Below, piece after piece: positions 1 through 7,079 of a stretch of DNA of 19,929 bases. Origin of the DNA: JBPCOB01 sp051000715 (lineage in GTDB: Bacteria > Actinomycetota > Actinomycetes > JALYNC01). The stretch's first letter is position 1, and every line of letters begins with the position of its first letter. Position numbers and translations under genes: made by a program. The notes under the pieces were generated by a model. That model saw only the letters and a list, made by a program, of their open reading frames with translations. It made no database searches and was not told the DNA's origin. The DNA lies in assembly GCA_051000715.1 (NCBI GenBank), contig JBPCOB010000113.1:1-19929 (forward strand), in the 5' to 3' direction.

Positions 1-515
1 GCGCCGAGGATGGGATAGCGCGTGTTGGACGACACGTCCATGAACGGCACGAGCTTGCTGATCTCGGCCGGACCGATGACCTCGGAGGAGATGCCCTCCA
101 GCTTGTTCACCTCTGCGCGCCAGCGCATGGTCCGTAACGAGCCGTCGTTGTGCGCGAGCGTCAGGTGACCACGCTGGGAGAACATCACGTTGAAGTTGAG
201 CTCGGCAGCGAGCGACTCGTACAGCTTGACCGAGCGGTCGTAGAAGCGCACGCCTTCGGGCGTGAGGTAGTTCGACCGCACGATGGCGGTGTTGCGGCCC
301 GAGCCACCGCCGCCGACGTAGGCCCGGTCCAGCACCGCGACGTTGCGCAGGCCGTGGTTGGCCGCGAGGTAGTACGCCGTTGCCAGGCCGTGCACGCCGG
401 CCCCGATGATGACGACGTCGTACGCCGGCGCAAGGTCACGGTCGTGCCACACGCGCGGCCAGTCGCGGTGCACGAGCCCCCGACCGAGCAGGCCGATCGC
501 CGAGTACCTCGCCAT
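1..515 (-). CDS. soxB: Sarcosine oxidase beta subunit, N-terminal part (runs off the left edge)
   Basis: The 171 visible residues match the start of the beta subunit of heterotetrameric sarcosine oxidase, which oxidises sarcosine to glycine and passes the methyl group to tetrahydrofolate. Seen: the FAD dinucleotide-binding motif GAGVHG (residues 38-43) after a beta strand YDVVII, the family segments HGLATAYYLA, NTAIVRSNYL and FSQRGHLTLAH, and RYPILGA at the edge. In the family the flavin-linked histidine follows shortly after that point, so it lies outside the window. The ATG at 515 is the best start; a GGAGG sequence lies about 26 bases upstream, too far to be ideal. The gene is 56 bases downstream of the betaine-homocysteine methyltransferase gene, same strand, so an operon is likely. 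The delta, alpha and gamma subunit genes are expected beyond the left edge. A single-subunit DAO oxidase is less likely because of the extended N-terminus and motif spelling. Confidence 0.85.
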   Translation of the reverse strand, partial: MARYSAIGLLGRGLVHRDWPRVWHDRDLAPAYDVVIIGAGVHGLATAYYLAANHGLRNVAVLDRAYVGGGGSGRNTAIVRSNYLTPEGVRFYDRSVKLYESLAAELNFNVMFSQRGHLTLAHNDGSLRTMRWRAEVNKLEGISSEVIGPAEISKLVPFMDVSSNTRYPILG

Positions 516-571
516 GCGGCGGTACCCGTGGGCAGCGCGACCTCCGTACCAGGAGGCGGCGCGGTCGATCG

Positions 572-1621
572 CTATAGCTCGCCGCCGTAGGCGAGGTTGT
601 GCTCCAGCAGGCTGGTGTCGGAGCCGAGGAAGGCGTGCTTGGACATGTCGGCCGAGAATCGACTGGCCGGCGGCGTACGGCCGAGGGCTTCGGCCATGCT
701 GCGAATATGGTGCGGGCCGGCACCGCAGCACACTCCGAAGTACCGAACGCCGAGCTCGCGGGCCGCTCTGGTGAAATCGGCGATCTCGTAGCGGTTGCAG
801 GTGAAGGGGTCCAGCGCAGTGGGGAAAGGCCGCCCCCCGGGCAGGTCGCCATAGCCGGGATCCCGCAACGACTGGAAGCTCGGTTCCGCCGGAGACGTGC
901 GGTAGGGGACCGGCAACGCCGCCACCGGAACGTTCACCGCCGGCACGATTTCGCGGAGCAGCGGCAGCATCGTCCGCGGGCCACGGATGCAGTTGAGCCC
1001 TACGACGTCGGCACCGGCGTCCGCCAGTCGCTTGCACGCCGCCGGAATGCTCCAACCCTCCCGAGTCTCGGGTGCCTGGTGCACCGCGAGCGTCATGACG
1101 GCCGGCAACCCGGCCTGCTGCACGACTTCCAGGGCGAGAAGCGCCTCCTCCGCGTAGCTGAAGGTCTCACCGATGATGCAGTCGACGCCGGCGTCGAGCG
1201 CCCAACCCACCTGCTCGGTGAACATCGCCCGCGCCTGGTCGGACGACGCCTGGCTGCCCGGCCGGTAGAGGTTGGTGTTGCAGATGTTGCCGGCCAGGAT
1301 CGCCGAGCTCTCTCGAGCGACCTCCGCAGCGATCTTCAAAGCGTCGCGGTTGAGGCGCTCGAGCAGGTGCTCCTTGCCGATGAGCCGGAGCTTCTCCCGA
1401 TGACCGTAGTAGGTGAACGCCTCAACCACATCGGAGCCGGCGTGCACGAACTCGCGATGCAGCTGGGCGACCGCCTCCGGTCGCTCGAGGACGACCTCAG
1501 GCACGAACGCGCCGGCCTGCAGGTAGCCGCGCCGCTCCAACTCGAAGAGATATCCCTCGGCGCAGACGACCGGCCCCTCGGCCAGCCGTTCCAGCAGGCC
1601 GGCGGACGCGGCGTCCGGCAT
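572..1621 (-). CDS. bmt: Betaine-homocysteine S-methyltransferase
   Basis: A 349-residue cytosolic TIM-barrel methyltransferase of the homocysteine S-methyltransferase family. It most resembles the betaine-dependent branch, which moves a methyl group from glycine betaine to homocysteine to give dimethylglycine and methionine. Seen: family-like LFELERRGYLQAG near residue 25, QLHREFVHAGSDVVEAFTYY (residues 53-72), and the zinc ligands Cys211 (GLNC) and Cys298-Cys299 (GVCCG). The start is chosen at ATG 1621 because AGGAGGTGA lies 5 to 7 bases ahead of it; an open frame continues upstream to 1930 but would invade the divergent regulator gene. The protein is shorter than animal BHMT (about 400 residues), as bacterial forms are. 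Neighbours: soxB-like gene downstream on the same strand, and divergent IclR regulator and betaine-type importer upstream, which favour betaine over S-methylmethionine as donor. The exact methyl donor is inference. Confidence 0.85.
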   Translation of the reverse strand: MPDAASAGLLERLAEGPVVCAEGYLFELERRGYLQAGAFVPEVVLERPEAVAQLHREFVHAGSDVVEAFTYYGHREKLRLIGKEHLLERLNRDALKIAAEVARESSAILAGNICNTNLYRPGSQASSDQARAMFTEQVGWALDAGVDCIIGETFSYAEEALLALEVVQQAGLPAVMTLAVHQAPETREGWSIPAACKRLADAGADVVGLNCIRGPRTMLPLLREIVPAVNVPVAALPVPYRTSPAEPSFQSLRDPGYGDLPGGRPFPTALDPFTCNRYEIADFTRAARELGVRYFGVCCGAGPHHIRSMAEALGRTPPASRFSADMSKHAFLGSDTSLLEHNLAYGGEL

Positions 1622-1625
1622 CTGG

Positions 1626-1635
1626 TCACCTCCTA
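1626..1635 (-). promoter_or_regulatory. Very strong Shine-Dalgarno site of the methyltransferase gene
   Basis: The minus strand reads TAGGAGGTGA immediately before CCAG and ATG 1621. This is nearly the full complement of the 16S rRNA 3' end at correct spacing. It decides the start codon and suggests strong translation. Confidence 0.9.
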
Positions 1636-1736
1636 GATCGACCCGGAAGTCGCCCGACGGTTGCGTGCTCAAAGGCGCTGGAAGGGCGAGAGTGAACGCT
1701 TGCGCATGATGCACCCGATCTGGTAAGCCGACAACT
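1636..1736. promoter_or_regulatory. Divergent promoter region between methyltransferase and IclR genes
   Basis: About 100 bases separate the two divergent genes, so both promoters and any regulator operator must lie here or in the leaders. A small palindrome GCAT-G-ATGC sits at 1704-1712. No convincing -35/-10 pair was seen on either strand; TTGCGC at 1700 with TAAGCC at 1724 (18-base spacer) is a weak plus-strand candidate. Confidence 0.4.
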
Positions 1737-2552
1737 GTGGTTGCCAGCAGAGCGGACGGCGTCTCCCGAGCGGCGGCGACCCTGATCGCGCTCGGCTCGG
1801 CAGAAACGCTCGAGCGCGGTGGGCTGGGCGTCGTTCGGGTGGCGGAGCTCACTGGCGGCGACAAGGGCCACGTCTCACGGTTGTTGAAGACGCTGGCCGC
1901 GTACGGCCTGGTCGAACGCGACGCCGACACCCGCAGCTATCGACTGGGCTGGCAGCTGTTCGCGCTGGCCGGCCGGGCCGGGGACCAGCGGTTGCTCGAG
2001 GTGGCAAAGCCGCTACTGGCTCGGTTGGTCGAAGGCCTCGGCGAGCGGGCGAGCCTGTCGGTCCTGCACGGCGCCGAGGTGCTCACGGTGTTGTCCGAGC
2101 CATCGCCTCGAGCCGTCCAGGCGACCGGTTGGGTTGGCCGCACCGTGCCCTCCTACTGCACGTCCTCCGGCCGGGCCCTGCTCTTCGACCACCGGCGAAA
2201 CCAGCTCGCCACCTTGTTCGCCGGCACGGAGTTCCGTCGGCTCGGTCCGAACGCGCCAGCTGACGTCGACGAGTTGCACGAGCGGATCGTCGAAAGCCGG
2301 GCGCTGGGTTACGCCGCCGTCAACGAGGAGTTCGAGCCGGGGCTGGTCGCTGTCGCCGCGCCGGTGCGCGACTTCCGCGGCCGCATCTGCGCGGCTGTCA
2401 ACGTGTCAGGACCCAAGTTCCGATTCGACGGCTCGAACCCGCTGGGGGCGGTAGGTTACGTGATCAAGGACGCGGCCGACGAGCTGTCCGAGCTCCTCGG
2501 CAGGGGCGGCGAAAGTCGCGTAGCGACCAAGGAAGGAAGCGACCGATCGTGA
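1737..2552 (+). CDS. IclR-family transcriptional regulator
   Basis: A 271-residue DNA-binding regulator. The N-terminal third holds a winged helix-turn-helix typical of IclR: VVRVAELTGGDKGHVSRLLK followed by LVERDADTRSYRLGWQLFALA (about residues 32-80). The rest is the IclR effector domain, with characteristic GRALLF, ESRALGYAAVNEEFEPGLVAVAAPVRD and AAVNVSGP segments (about residues 140-235). The GTG at 1737 is the only reasonable start; no strong ribosome site precedes it. It is divergent from the methyltransferase gene and its stop overlaps the importer's first permease start by four bases (GTGA), so it is co-transcribed with the transporter. It probably controls both directions in response to the transported compound or a breakdown product; that link is inferred from position only. 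Confidence 0.9.
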   Translation: MVASRADGVSRAAATLIALGSAETLERGGLGVVRVAELTGGDKGHVSRLLKTLAAYGLVERDADTRSYRLGWQLFALAGRAGDQRLLEVAKPLLARLVEGLGERASLSVLHGAEVLTVLSEPSPRAVQATGWVGRTVPSYCTSSGRALLFDHRRNQLATLFAGTEFRRLGPNAPADVDELHERIVESRALGYAAVNEEFEPGLVAVAAPVRDFRGRICAAVNVSGPKFRFDGSNPLGAVGYVIKDAADELSELLGRGGESRVATKEGSDRS

Positions 2553-3199
2553 GCTTCCTCGAGTATCTGTCCCATCAGCGGCCGCGCATCACCCACGACA
2601 TGGTGCAACACGCCCAGATCGTACTGGTCGCCATGGTCATCGCCACCCTGATAGGGATCACTCTCGGACTGCTCGCGCACGGACACCGACGGACGACGGA
2701 CCTCGTGCTGGCCGTCACCGGGACCTTTCTGACCATCCCCTCCTTTGCGCTCTTCGCGCTCCTGATCCCATTGCTCGGACTCGGTTACGCCCCGACGGTC
2801 GTCGCGCTGGTCCTCTACGCCCTCTTACCAATCGTCCGCAACACCATCGCCGGCCTGGAGTCGGTCGAGCCGGCGGTGCTGGAATCTGCCAGGGGGATGG
2901 GACTCGCCGGTCGGCAGCGGCTCTGGCGCGTCCAGCTGCCATTGGCCTGGCCGGTGATCTTGACCGGCATCCGTGTCTCCACGGTCGTGGTCGTCGGTAT
3001 CGCCGCCATCGCGGCCGGCGTCGTCAACGGCCCCGGTCTCGGTGAGCTGATCTTCGGCGGCCTGTCCGCCATCGGGAGCCAGTTCGCGCTCAACCAGACC
3101 TGGGCCGGCGTTCTCGGGGTCGCCTTCATCGCACTCGCTTATGACGGACTGTTCGTTCTGATCGCCCGGCTCACGACTTCGCGAGGTATCCGTGGCTGA
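2549..3199 (+). CDS. Betaine/osmoprotectant ABC importer, permease subunit 1
   Basis: A 216-residue inner-membrane permease of the ProW/OpuCB type. Several hydrophobic segments are visible (about residues 22-42, 52-72, 78-96, 135-160, 180-207). The conserved cytoplasmic EAA loop that contacts the ATPase is present as ESARGMGLAGRQRLWRVQLPLA (about residues 112-133). The length fits the short permeases of OpuC-type systems, where two non-identical permeases pair. The GTG start overlaps the regulator stop by four bases, and AGGAAGGAAG upstream provides a ribosome site. Its stop overlaps the ATPase start by eight bases. Substrate class (quaternary ammonium compounds such as glycine betaine or choline) follows from family; the exact substrate is not visible in the sequence. 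Confidence 0.9.
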   Translation: MSFLEYLSHQRPRITHDMVQHAQIVLVAMVIATLIGITLGLLAHGHRRTTDLVLAVTGTFLTIPSFALFALLIPLLGLGYAPTVVALVLYALLPIVRNTIAGLESVEPAVLESARGMGLAGRQRLWRVQLPLAWPVILTGIRVSTVVVVGIAAIAAGVVNGPGLGELIFGGLSAIGSQFALNQTWAGVLGVAFIALAYDGLFVLIARLTTSRGIRG

Positions 3200-4403
3200 T
3201 GCACCTGGCTCGTCCTCGACCGGCGGCGAAGTCATCCGCCTACAGGAGCTCACGAAGGAGTTCCCCGGACAGGCGGGACCCGCGGTCCAGTCGCTGACGC
3301 TGGAGATCCCGGCCGGCGAGATCGTCGTCTTCGTCGGGCCTTCGGGATGCGGCAAGACGACGACGATGCGAATGATCAACCGCCTGATCGAGCCCAGCTC
3401 GGGCCGCATCTTCCTCGGCGACGAGGACGTCACCGGCATGGACCCGGACCGGCTGCGGCGTCGGATGGGGTACGTGATCCAGCAGATCGGCCTGTTCCCG
3501 CACATGACGATCGCCGACAACATCGCGGTGGTGCCCCAGCTCCTCGGCTGGGACAAGCGCCGGATATCCGAGCGGGTCGACGAGCTGCTGGAGCTCGTCG
3601 GCCTCGAGGCGGCGACCTACCGGCGCCGGTATCCCCGGGAGCTTTCGGGCGGCCAGCAGCAGCGGGTGGGCGTGGCCCGGGCGTTGGCCGCTGACCCTCC
3701 GGTCATGTTGATGGACGAGCCGTTCGGTGCAATCGACCCGATCACGCGCGACCGGCTCCAGAACGAGTTCCTGCGCCTCCAGAAGACCATCCGCAAGACG
3801 ATCGTCTTCGTCACCCACGACATCCACGAGGCGATCAAGCTCGGCGATCGCATCGCGATCCTGGCGAAGGGCTCACGACTGGCCCAGTACGACACACCCG
3901 AGCAGATTCTCGCGCATCCAGCCGATGACTTCGTGGCCGACTTCATCGGCCCCGGCGCCTCCGTGCGCAGCCTCGGGCTCACGCAGCTGGGCGACATCAC
4001 CCTTGACAAGCTGCCGGTTGTCACGCTCGAGGACTCCATCGACAAGGCACGCGCGATCCTGGCCAGAACGCAACAGGACCGCGCCGTCATCGTCGACGAC
4101 CAGCGCCGGCCCCGTGGCTGGCGGCGGGTGTCCGACCTGGAGCAGGGCATGCCGAGCGGCGGCGGCCCGCTCGCCGTTCTGCACAACACCCAGAGCGTGC
4201 ATGACGCGCTGAACGAGCTGCTGCACATCGGCGACACTGCCGCGGTCATCGTCGACTCGGACGGCGCTTACGTCGGGGCGCTACGCCTGGAGACGATCAT
4301 GTCGTTGAGCGCGAACACCGAGAGAGCCGCGAACATCCAGAAGGCAGAGCGGATCCGGGAGGTTGCCCAACCGGTGATCGCCGGAGGGGGCGACCGCTCG
4401 TGA
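3192..4403 (+). CDS. proV: Betaine/osmoprotectant ABC importer, ATPase with two CBS domains
   Basis: A 403-residue ATP-binding subunit of the ProV/OpuCA type. Seen in order: Walker A GPSGCGKTT (residues 49-57), Q-loop VIQQIGLFPH (95-104), signature LSGGQQQRV (151-159), Walker B VMLMDEPF (171-178) and the switch histidine in FVTHD (about 209). Residues about 265-375 form a tandem CBS pair (repeats around RAVIVDDQRRPRGW and AAVIVDSDGAYVGA), the part that in related osmoprotectant importers senses ionic strength or binds cyclic di-AMP. The GTG start lies inside the end of the preceding permease gene, and the stop overlaps the next permease by four bases. Retaining the CBS pair suggests osmotic gating as well as catabolic control. 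All catalytic motifs look intact. Confidence 0.93.
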   Translation: MADAPGSSSTGGEVIRLQELTKEFPGQAGPAVQSLTLEIPAGEIVVFVGPSGCGKTTTMRMINRLIEPSSGRIFLGDEDVTGMDPDRLRRRMGYVIQQIGLFPHMTIADNIAVVPQLLGWDKRRISERVDELLELVGLEAATYRRRYPRELSGGQQQRVGVARALAADPPVMLMDEPFGAIDPITRDRLQNEFLRLQKTIRKTIVFVTHDIHEAIKLGDRIAILAKGSRLAQYDTPEQILAHPADDFVADFIGPGASVRSLGLTQLGDITLDKLPVVTLEDSIDKARAILARTQQDRAVIVDDQRRPRGWRRVSDLEQGMPSGGGPLAVLHNTQSVHDALNELLHIGDTAAVIVDSDGAYVGALRLETIMSLSANTERAANIQKAERIREVAQPVIAGGGDRS

Positions 4404-5203
4404 CCCTCGCCCCGGAGCAGACCGCCGGCGTGGAGCCGGTGGCTGCTGCCAGCGCGGCGCACAGCGAGGCCGGGTCGGGCCGGCGCACTGCCCTCAGCTT
4501 CCTGTTCACCCCGGCCGTGCTCGCGGTCGCACTGCTCGGGCTGTATCTCTACGTGCACTCCAGGACTCTGGACACCATCGAGCAGCGCTCACTCACCCGT
4601 GCTGTCATTCGGCACCGGGTGTTCGAGCATGTGCGGCTTACCGCTGTCTCGACCGTGTTGGTCATCCTCATCGCGATCCCGCTGGGGATCATGCTTACCC
4701 GGCCGGCGATGCGCCGGGCCACGCCGTTCGTGCTCGCCATCGTCAACATCGGCCAAGCCGTTCCGTCGATCGGCGTACTGGTTCTACTGGCCCTACTCGT
4801 CGACGTCGGCTTCGGTCCGGCGGTTGTCGCGCTCGTCCTTTACTCGGTCCTGCCGGTCCTGCGCAACACCATGGCGGGCCTGCAGCGCGTCGACCGCTCG
4901 CTCATCGACGCGGCCCGGGGCATGGGCATGCCGAAACGCCTGGTTCTGTTCCGGGTCGAGCTGCCCCTCGCCGTGCCGGTGATGATGGCCGGCATCCGTA
5001 CCGCCCTGATCATCAACGTCGGCACCGCCACGCTGGCTGCGTTCACCAACGCCGGCGGTCTGGGAGAAATTATCAACGCCGGCCTCGTCCTCGACCGCAA
5101 GCCCGTTCTCATCACCGGAGCGGTCCTGGTCGCCGTACTCGCACTGACTATCGACTGGCTCGCCTCCCTGGCCGAGCGTGTACTGCGGCCGCGCGGTGTG
5201 TAG
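4400..5203 (+). CDS. Betaine/osmoprotectant ABC importer, permease subunit 2
   Basis: A 267-residue permease paralogous to the one at 2549-3199. It carries an extra, alanine-rich and charged N-terminal stretch of about 30 residues before its first membrane segment (FLFTPAVLAVALLGLYLYV, about 34-52). The EAA loop reads DAARGMGMPKRLVLFRVELPLA (about residues 171-192), close to that of subunit 1. This pair of short permeases flanking a CBS-containing ATPase is the usual layout of OpuC-type importers. The GTG start overlaps the ATPase stop by four bases. It most likely forms the membrane channel as a heterodimer with subunit 1. Confidence 0.9.
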   Translation: MTLAPEQTAGVEPVAAASAAHSEAGSGRRTALSFLFTPAVLAVALLGLYLYVHSRTLDTIEQRSLTRAVIRHRVFEHVRLTAVSTVLVILIAIPLGIMLTRPAMRRATPFVLAIVNIGQAVPSIGVLVLLALLVDVGFGPAVVALVLYSVLPVLRNTMAGLQRVDRSLIDAARGMGMPKRLVLFRVELPLAVPVMMAGIRTALIINVGTATLAAFTNAGGLGEIINAGLVLDRKPVLITGAVLVAVLALTIDWLASLAERVLRPRGV

Positions 5204-5222
5204 GACGCGGTCAACTGCCACC

Positions 5223-5238
5223 GGGGGAATGAGCCCCC
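5223..5238 (+). promoter_or_regulatory. Intercistronic hairpin ahead of the binding-protein gene
   Basis: GGGGG (5223-5227), loop AATGAG, CCCCC (5234-5238), in the 52-base gap between the permease stop and the binding-protein ribosome site (GAGGAGG at 5244-5250). No T-run follows, so it is more likely an mRNA-stabilising or attenuating stem than a full terminator. Confidence 0.4.
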
Positions 5239-5255
5239 AGACCGAGGAGGACCCC

Positions 5256-6206
5256 ATGCGCTCCATCACCCCCGTGCGCCGCGTTGCGGTGCTTGCCGCT
5301 ATCGCCTTGCTCGCCGCCGCCTGCGGTGGTGGCAATGCCAAGAAGACGACGTCCAGCGGCAGCGGCGTGCTCAAGGGGGCTTCGTTCACCGTCGGTGGCA
5401 AGGAGTTCACCGAGCAGCGAATCCTGTGCGAGATGACCGCCCAGGTGCTCGAAGCTGCTGGCGCGAAGGTGAAGAGGCAGTGTGGGCTGTCCGGTAGCGC
5501 CACGGTGCGGACGGCGCTCACATCCGGCCGCATCGACATGTACTGGGAGTACACCGGCACCGGGTACATCACCCACCTGAAGCACACCACGCCGATCCCC
5601 GACGCCATGCAGCAGTACGCCGCGGTCGCCAAGGAGGACCTCGAGAAGAACCACATCAAGTGGCTGACTCCGGCTCCGTTCGACAACACCTACGCGATCG
5701 GCGTACGGGCGGACAACATGGCCGACGTGAAGACGCTGTCCGACTACGGCCAGCTCGCGTCGTCCAATCCGCAGCAGGCATCGCTGTGCGTGGCCACCGA
5801 GTTCGTCAACCGCGACGACGGGCTCCCCGGCCTCGAGAAGACCTACGGCTTCAAGCTCGGCGGCAAGACGCTCGCCACCCTCGACGCCGGCGCCATCTAC
5901 AACTCGATCAAGAAGGGCAATCCCTGCAACTTCGGCGAGGTGTTCACCACCGACGGCCGCATCGCGGGACTCGGCCTGCGCGTTCTCGAAGACGACAAGA
6001 AGTTCTTCGCGATCTACAACCCCGCGCTGACCGTTCGCGAATCGGTCTTCAAGAGCAACCCGGATCTGGAGAAGGTCATCGACCCGGTGGCCAAGGCCCT
6101 CGACACGGCCACGATGTCGAAGCTGAACGCCGATTTCGACATCAACGGCGACACGGCCGCGGACATCTCGAAGAAGTTCCTCAAGGACAAGGGGCTGGTC
6201 AAGTAG
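5256..6206 (+). CDS. Betaine/osmoprotectant ABC importer, substrate-binding lipoprotein
   Basis: A 316-residue extracytoplasmic binding protein of the OpuAC/ProX family. It begins with a lipoprotein signal peptide: basic start, hydrophobic stretch, lipobox LAAAC with lipidation Cys23, then a Gly/Ser/Thr-rich linker. Family landmarks follow: GGKEFTEQRIL (about 47-57) and DMYWEYTGTG (about 94-103), the latter typical of proteins whose aromatic residues cage a quaternary ammonium group. Cys58 and Cys76 could pair as a disulphide. The ATG at 5256 is chosen because GAGGAGG lies five bases upstream and the signal peptide starts there; an open frame extends upstream to 5178 but overlaps the permease. 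It is the last gene of the importer operon and meets the convergent nitrilase gene 30 bases later. Glycine betaine, choline, proline betaine or a related trimethylated compound are all possible ligands. Confidence 0.9.
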   Translation: MRSITPVRRVAVLAAIALLAAACGGGNAKKTTSSGSGVLKGASFTVGGKEFTEQRILCEMTAQVLEAAGAKVKRQCGLSGSATVRTALTSGRIDMYWEYTGTGYITHLKHTTPIPDAMQQYAAVAKEDLEKNHIKWLTPAPFDNTYAIGVRADNMADVKTLSDYGQLASSNPQQASLCVATEFVNRDDGLPGLEKTYGFKLGGKTLATLDAGAIYNSIKKGNPCNFGEVFTTDGRIAGLGLRVLEDDKKFFAIYNPALTVRESVFKSNPDLEKVIDPVAKALDTATMSKLNADFDINGDTAADISKKFLKDKGLVK

Positions 6207-6236
6207 GTCGCCCGCTGCTCGAGCGCCCCGGCGTCG

Positions 6237-7073
6237 TCAGGCGTTCCCGCCCTCGGCGATGAGGCGCTCGAGCTCCCTGACCAGCAGCCCGAGGCGGGCG
6301 TCCTTCAGCAGTGGCAGTTGCCGCCGCCGGCGACGCGCCGCCGCGACCTCGATCTCGACGACCACCAGAGCCTCCTCCTTGACCGGACCGGACAAGATCA
6401 CCTCACCGGCCGGGTCGACAACGGCTGACCCACCCCAGAACTCGAGCTCTCCGATGTGCCCGACCCGGTTCACGAAGACGACCCAGAGCTCGTTCATCCG
6501 GGCCACGGCTCTAAGCAGGTCGCGCCAGTAGGCATGCGTGTCGAGAACGTCGGGGGCACGGGTGTCGACGCTGTTCGTCGGCACCAGCAGCACCTCGGCA
6601 CCGTCCTGGGCGAGAATGAACGGCGGGCACGCCTGCCACGCGTCGTTACACGTGAGAATGCCCATTCGGCCAAGCGGGGTGGGGAAGGCGCGGAGGGCGT
6701 GCCCGGGACTGAAATGTTTGTGCTCCTCCCACACGTCATAGGTCGGCAGATAGAGCTTGCGGTGCACATGCACGAGCTGGTGGTCGACGAAATACCCGAC
6801 GCTGTTGTAGCTGTGGGGACCAGCGTCTTCGTGAAAACCTATGACGACGGCCGGGCCCAGCGGCTGGGCGAGGTCGCGCAGCCGTGGGTCATCGGCCGGC
6901 AGGGCGAGACTGGCGTCGTAACGGCCGAGTGGATAGCCGTGCAGGGTCAGTTCCGGAAACACCACGAGGTCGGCCCGCTCGCTCGCCGCGCGGCCGATCG
7001 CCTCCTTGGCTGTTCTCAGGTTCGCCTCAACATCGCCGAGCACACAGTTCACCTGGGCCAGAGCGACGCGCAT
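6237..7073 (-). CDS. Nitrilase-family carbon-nitrogen hydrolase (amidase)
   Basis: A 278-residue cytosolic hydrolase of the nitrilase superfamily. These enzymes cleave amide, carbamoyl or nitrile C-N bonds through a Glu-Lys-Cys triad. All three are visible: Glu41 in FPELTLHGYPLG, Lys106 in HRKLYLPTY and Cys142 in GILTCNDAWQ. The length is normal for a single-domain amidase. The last 40 residues carry an arginine run (AARRRRRQ) often seen before the C-terminal helix in this family. The ATG at 7073 lies six bases after the stop of the FAD oxidase gene, so the two are translationally coupled. The substrate cannot be read from the sequence; position in a betaine and N-methyl-glycine locus suggests an N-methylated amide or a by-product of demethylation, but this is inference. 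Confidence 0.88.
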   Translation of the reverse strand: MRVALAQVNCVLGDVEANLRTAKEAIGRAASERADLVVFPELTLHGYPLGRYDASLALPADDPRLRDLAQPLGPAVVIGFHEDAGPHSYNSVGYFVDHQLVHVHRKLYLPTYDVWEEHKHFSPGHALRAFPTPLGRMGILTCNDAWQACPPFILAQDGAEVLLVPTNSVDTRAPDVLDTHAYWRDLLRAVARMNELWVVFVNRVGHIGELEFWGGSAVVDPAGEVILSGPVKEEALVVVEIEVAAARRRRRQLPLLKDARLGLLVRELERLIAEGGNA

Positions 7074-7079
7074 GGCCGG

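Noticed and set aside
599..1636. 345-residue plus-strand open frame opposite the betaine-homocysteine methyltransferase
   Set aside because: Arginine- and glycine-rich shadow of the minus-strand gene, no recognisable domain and no ribosome site.
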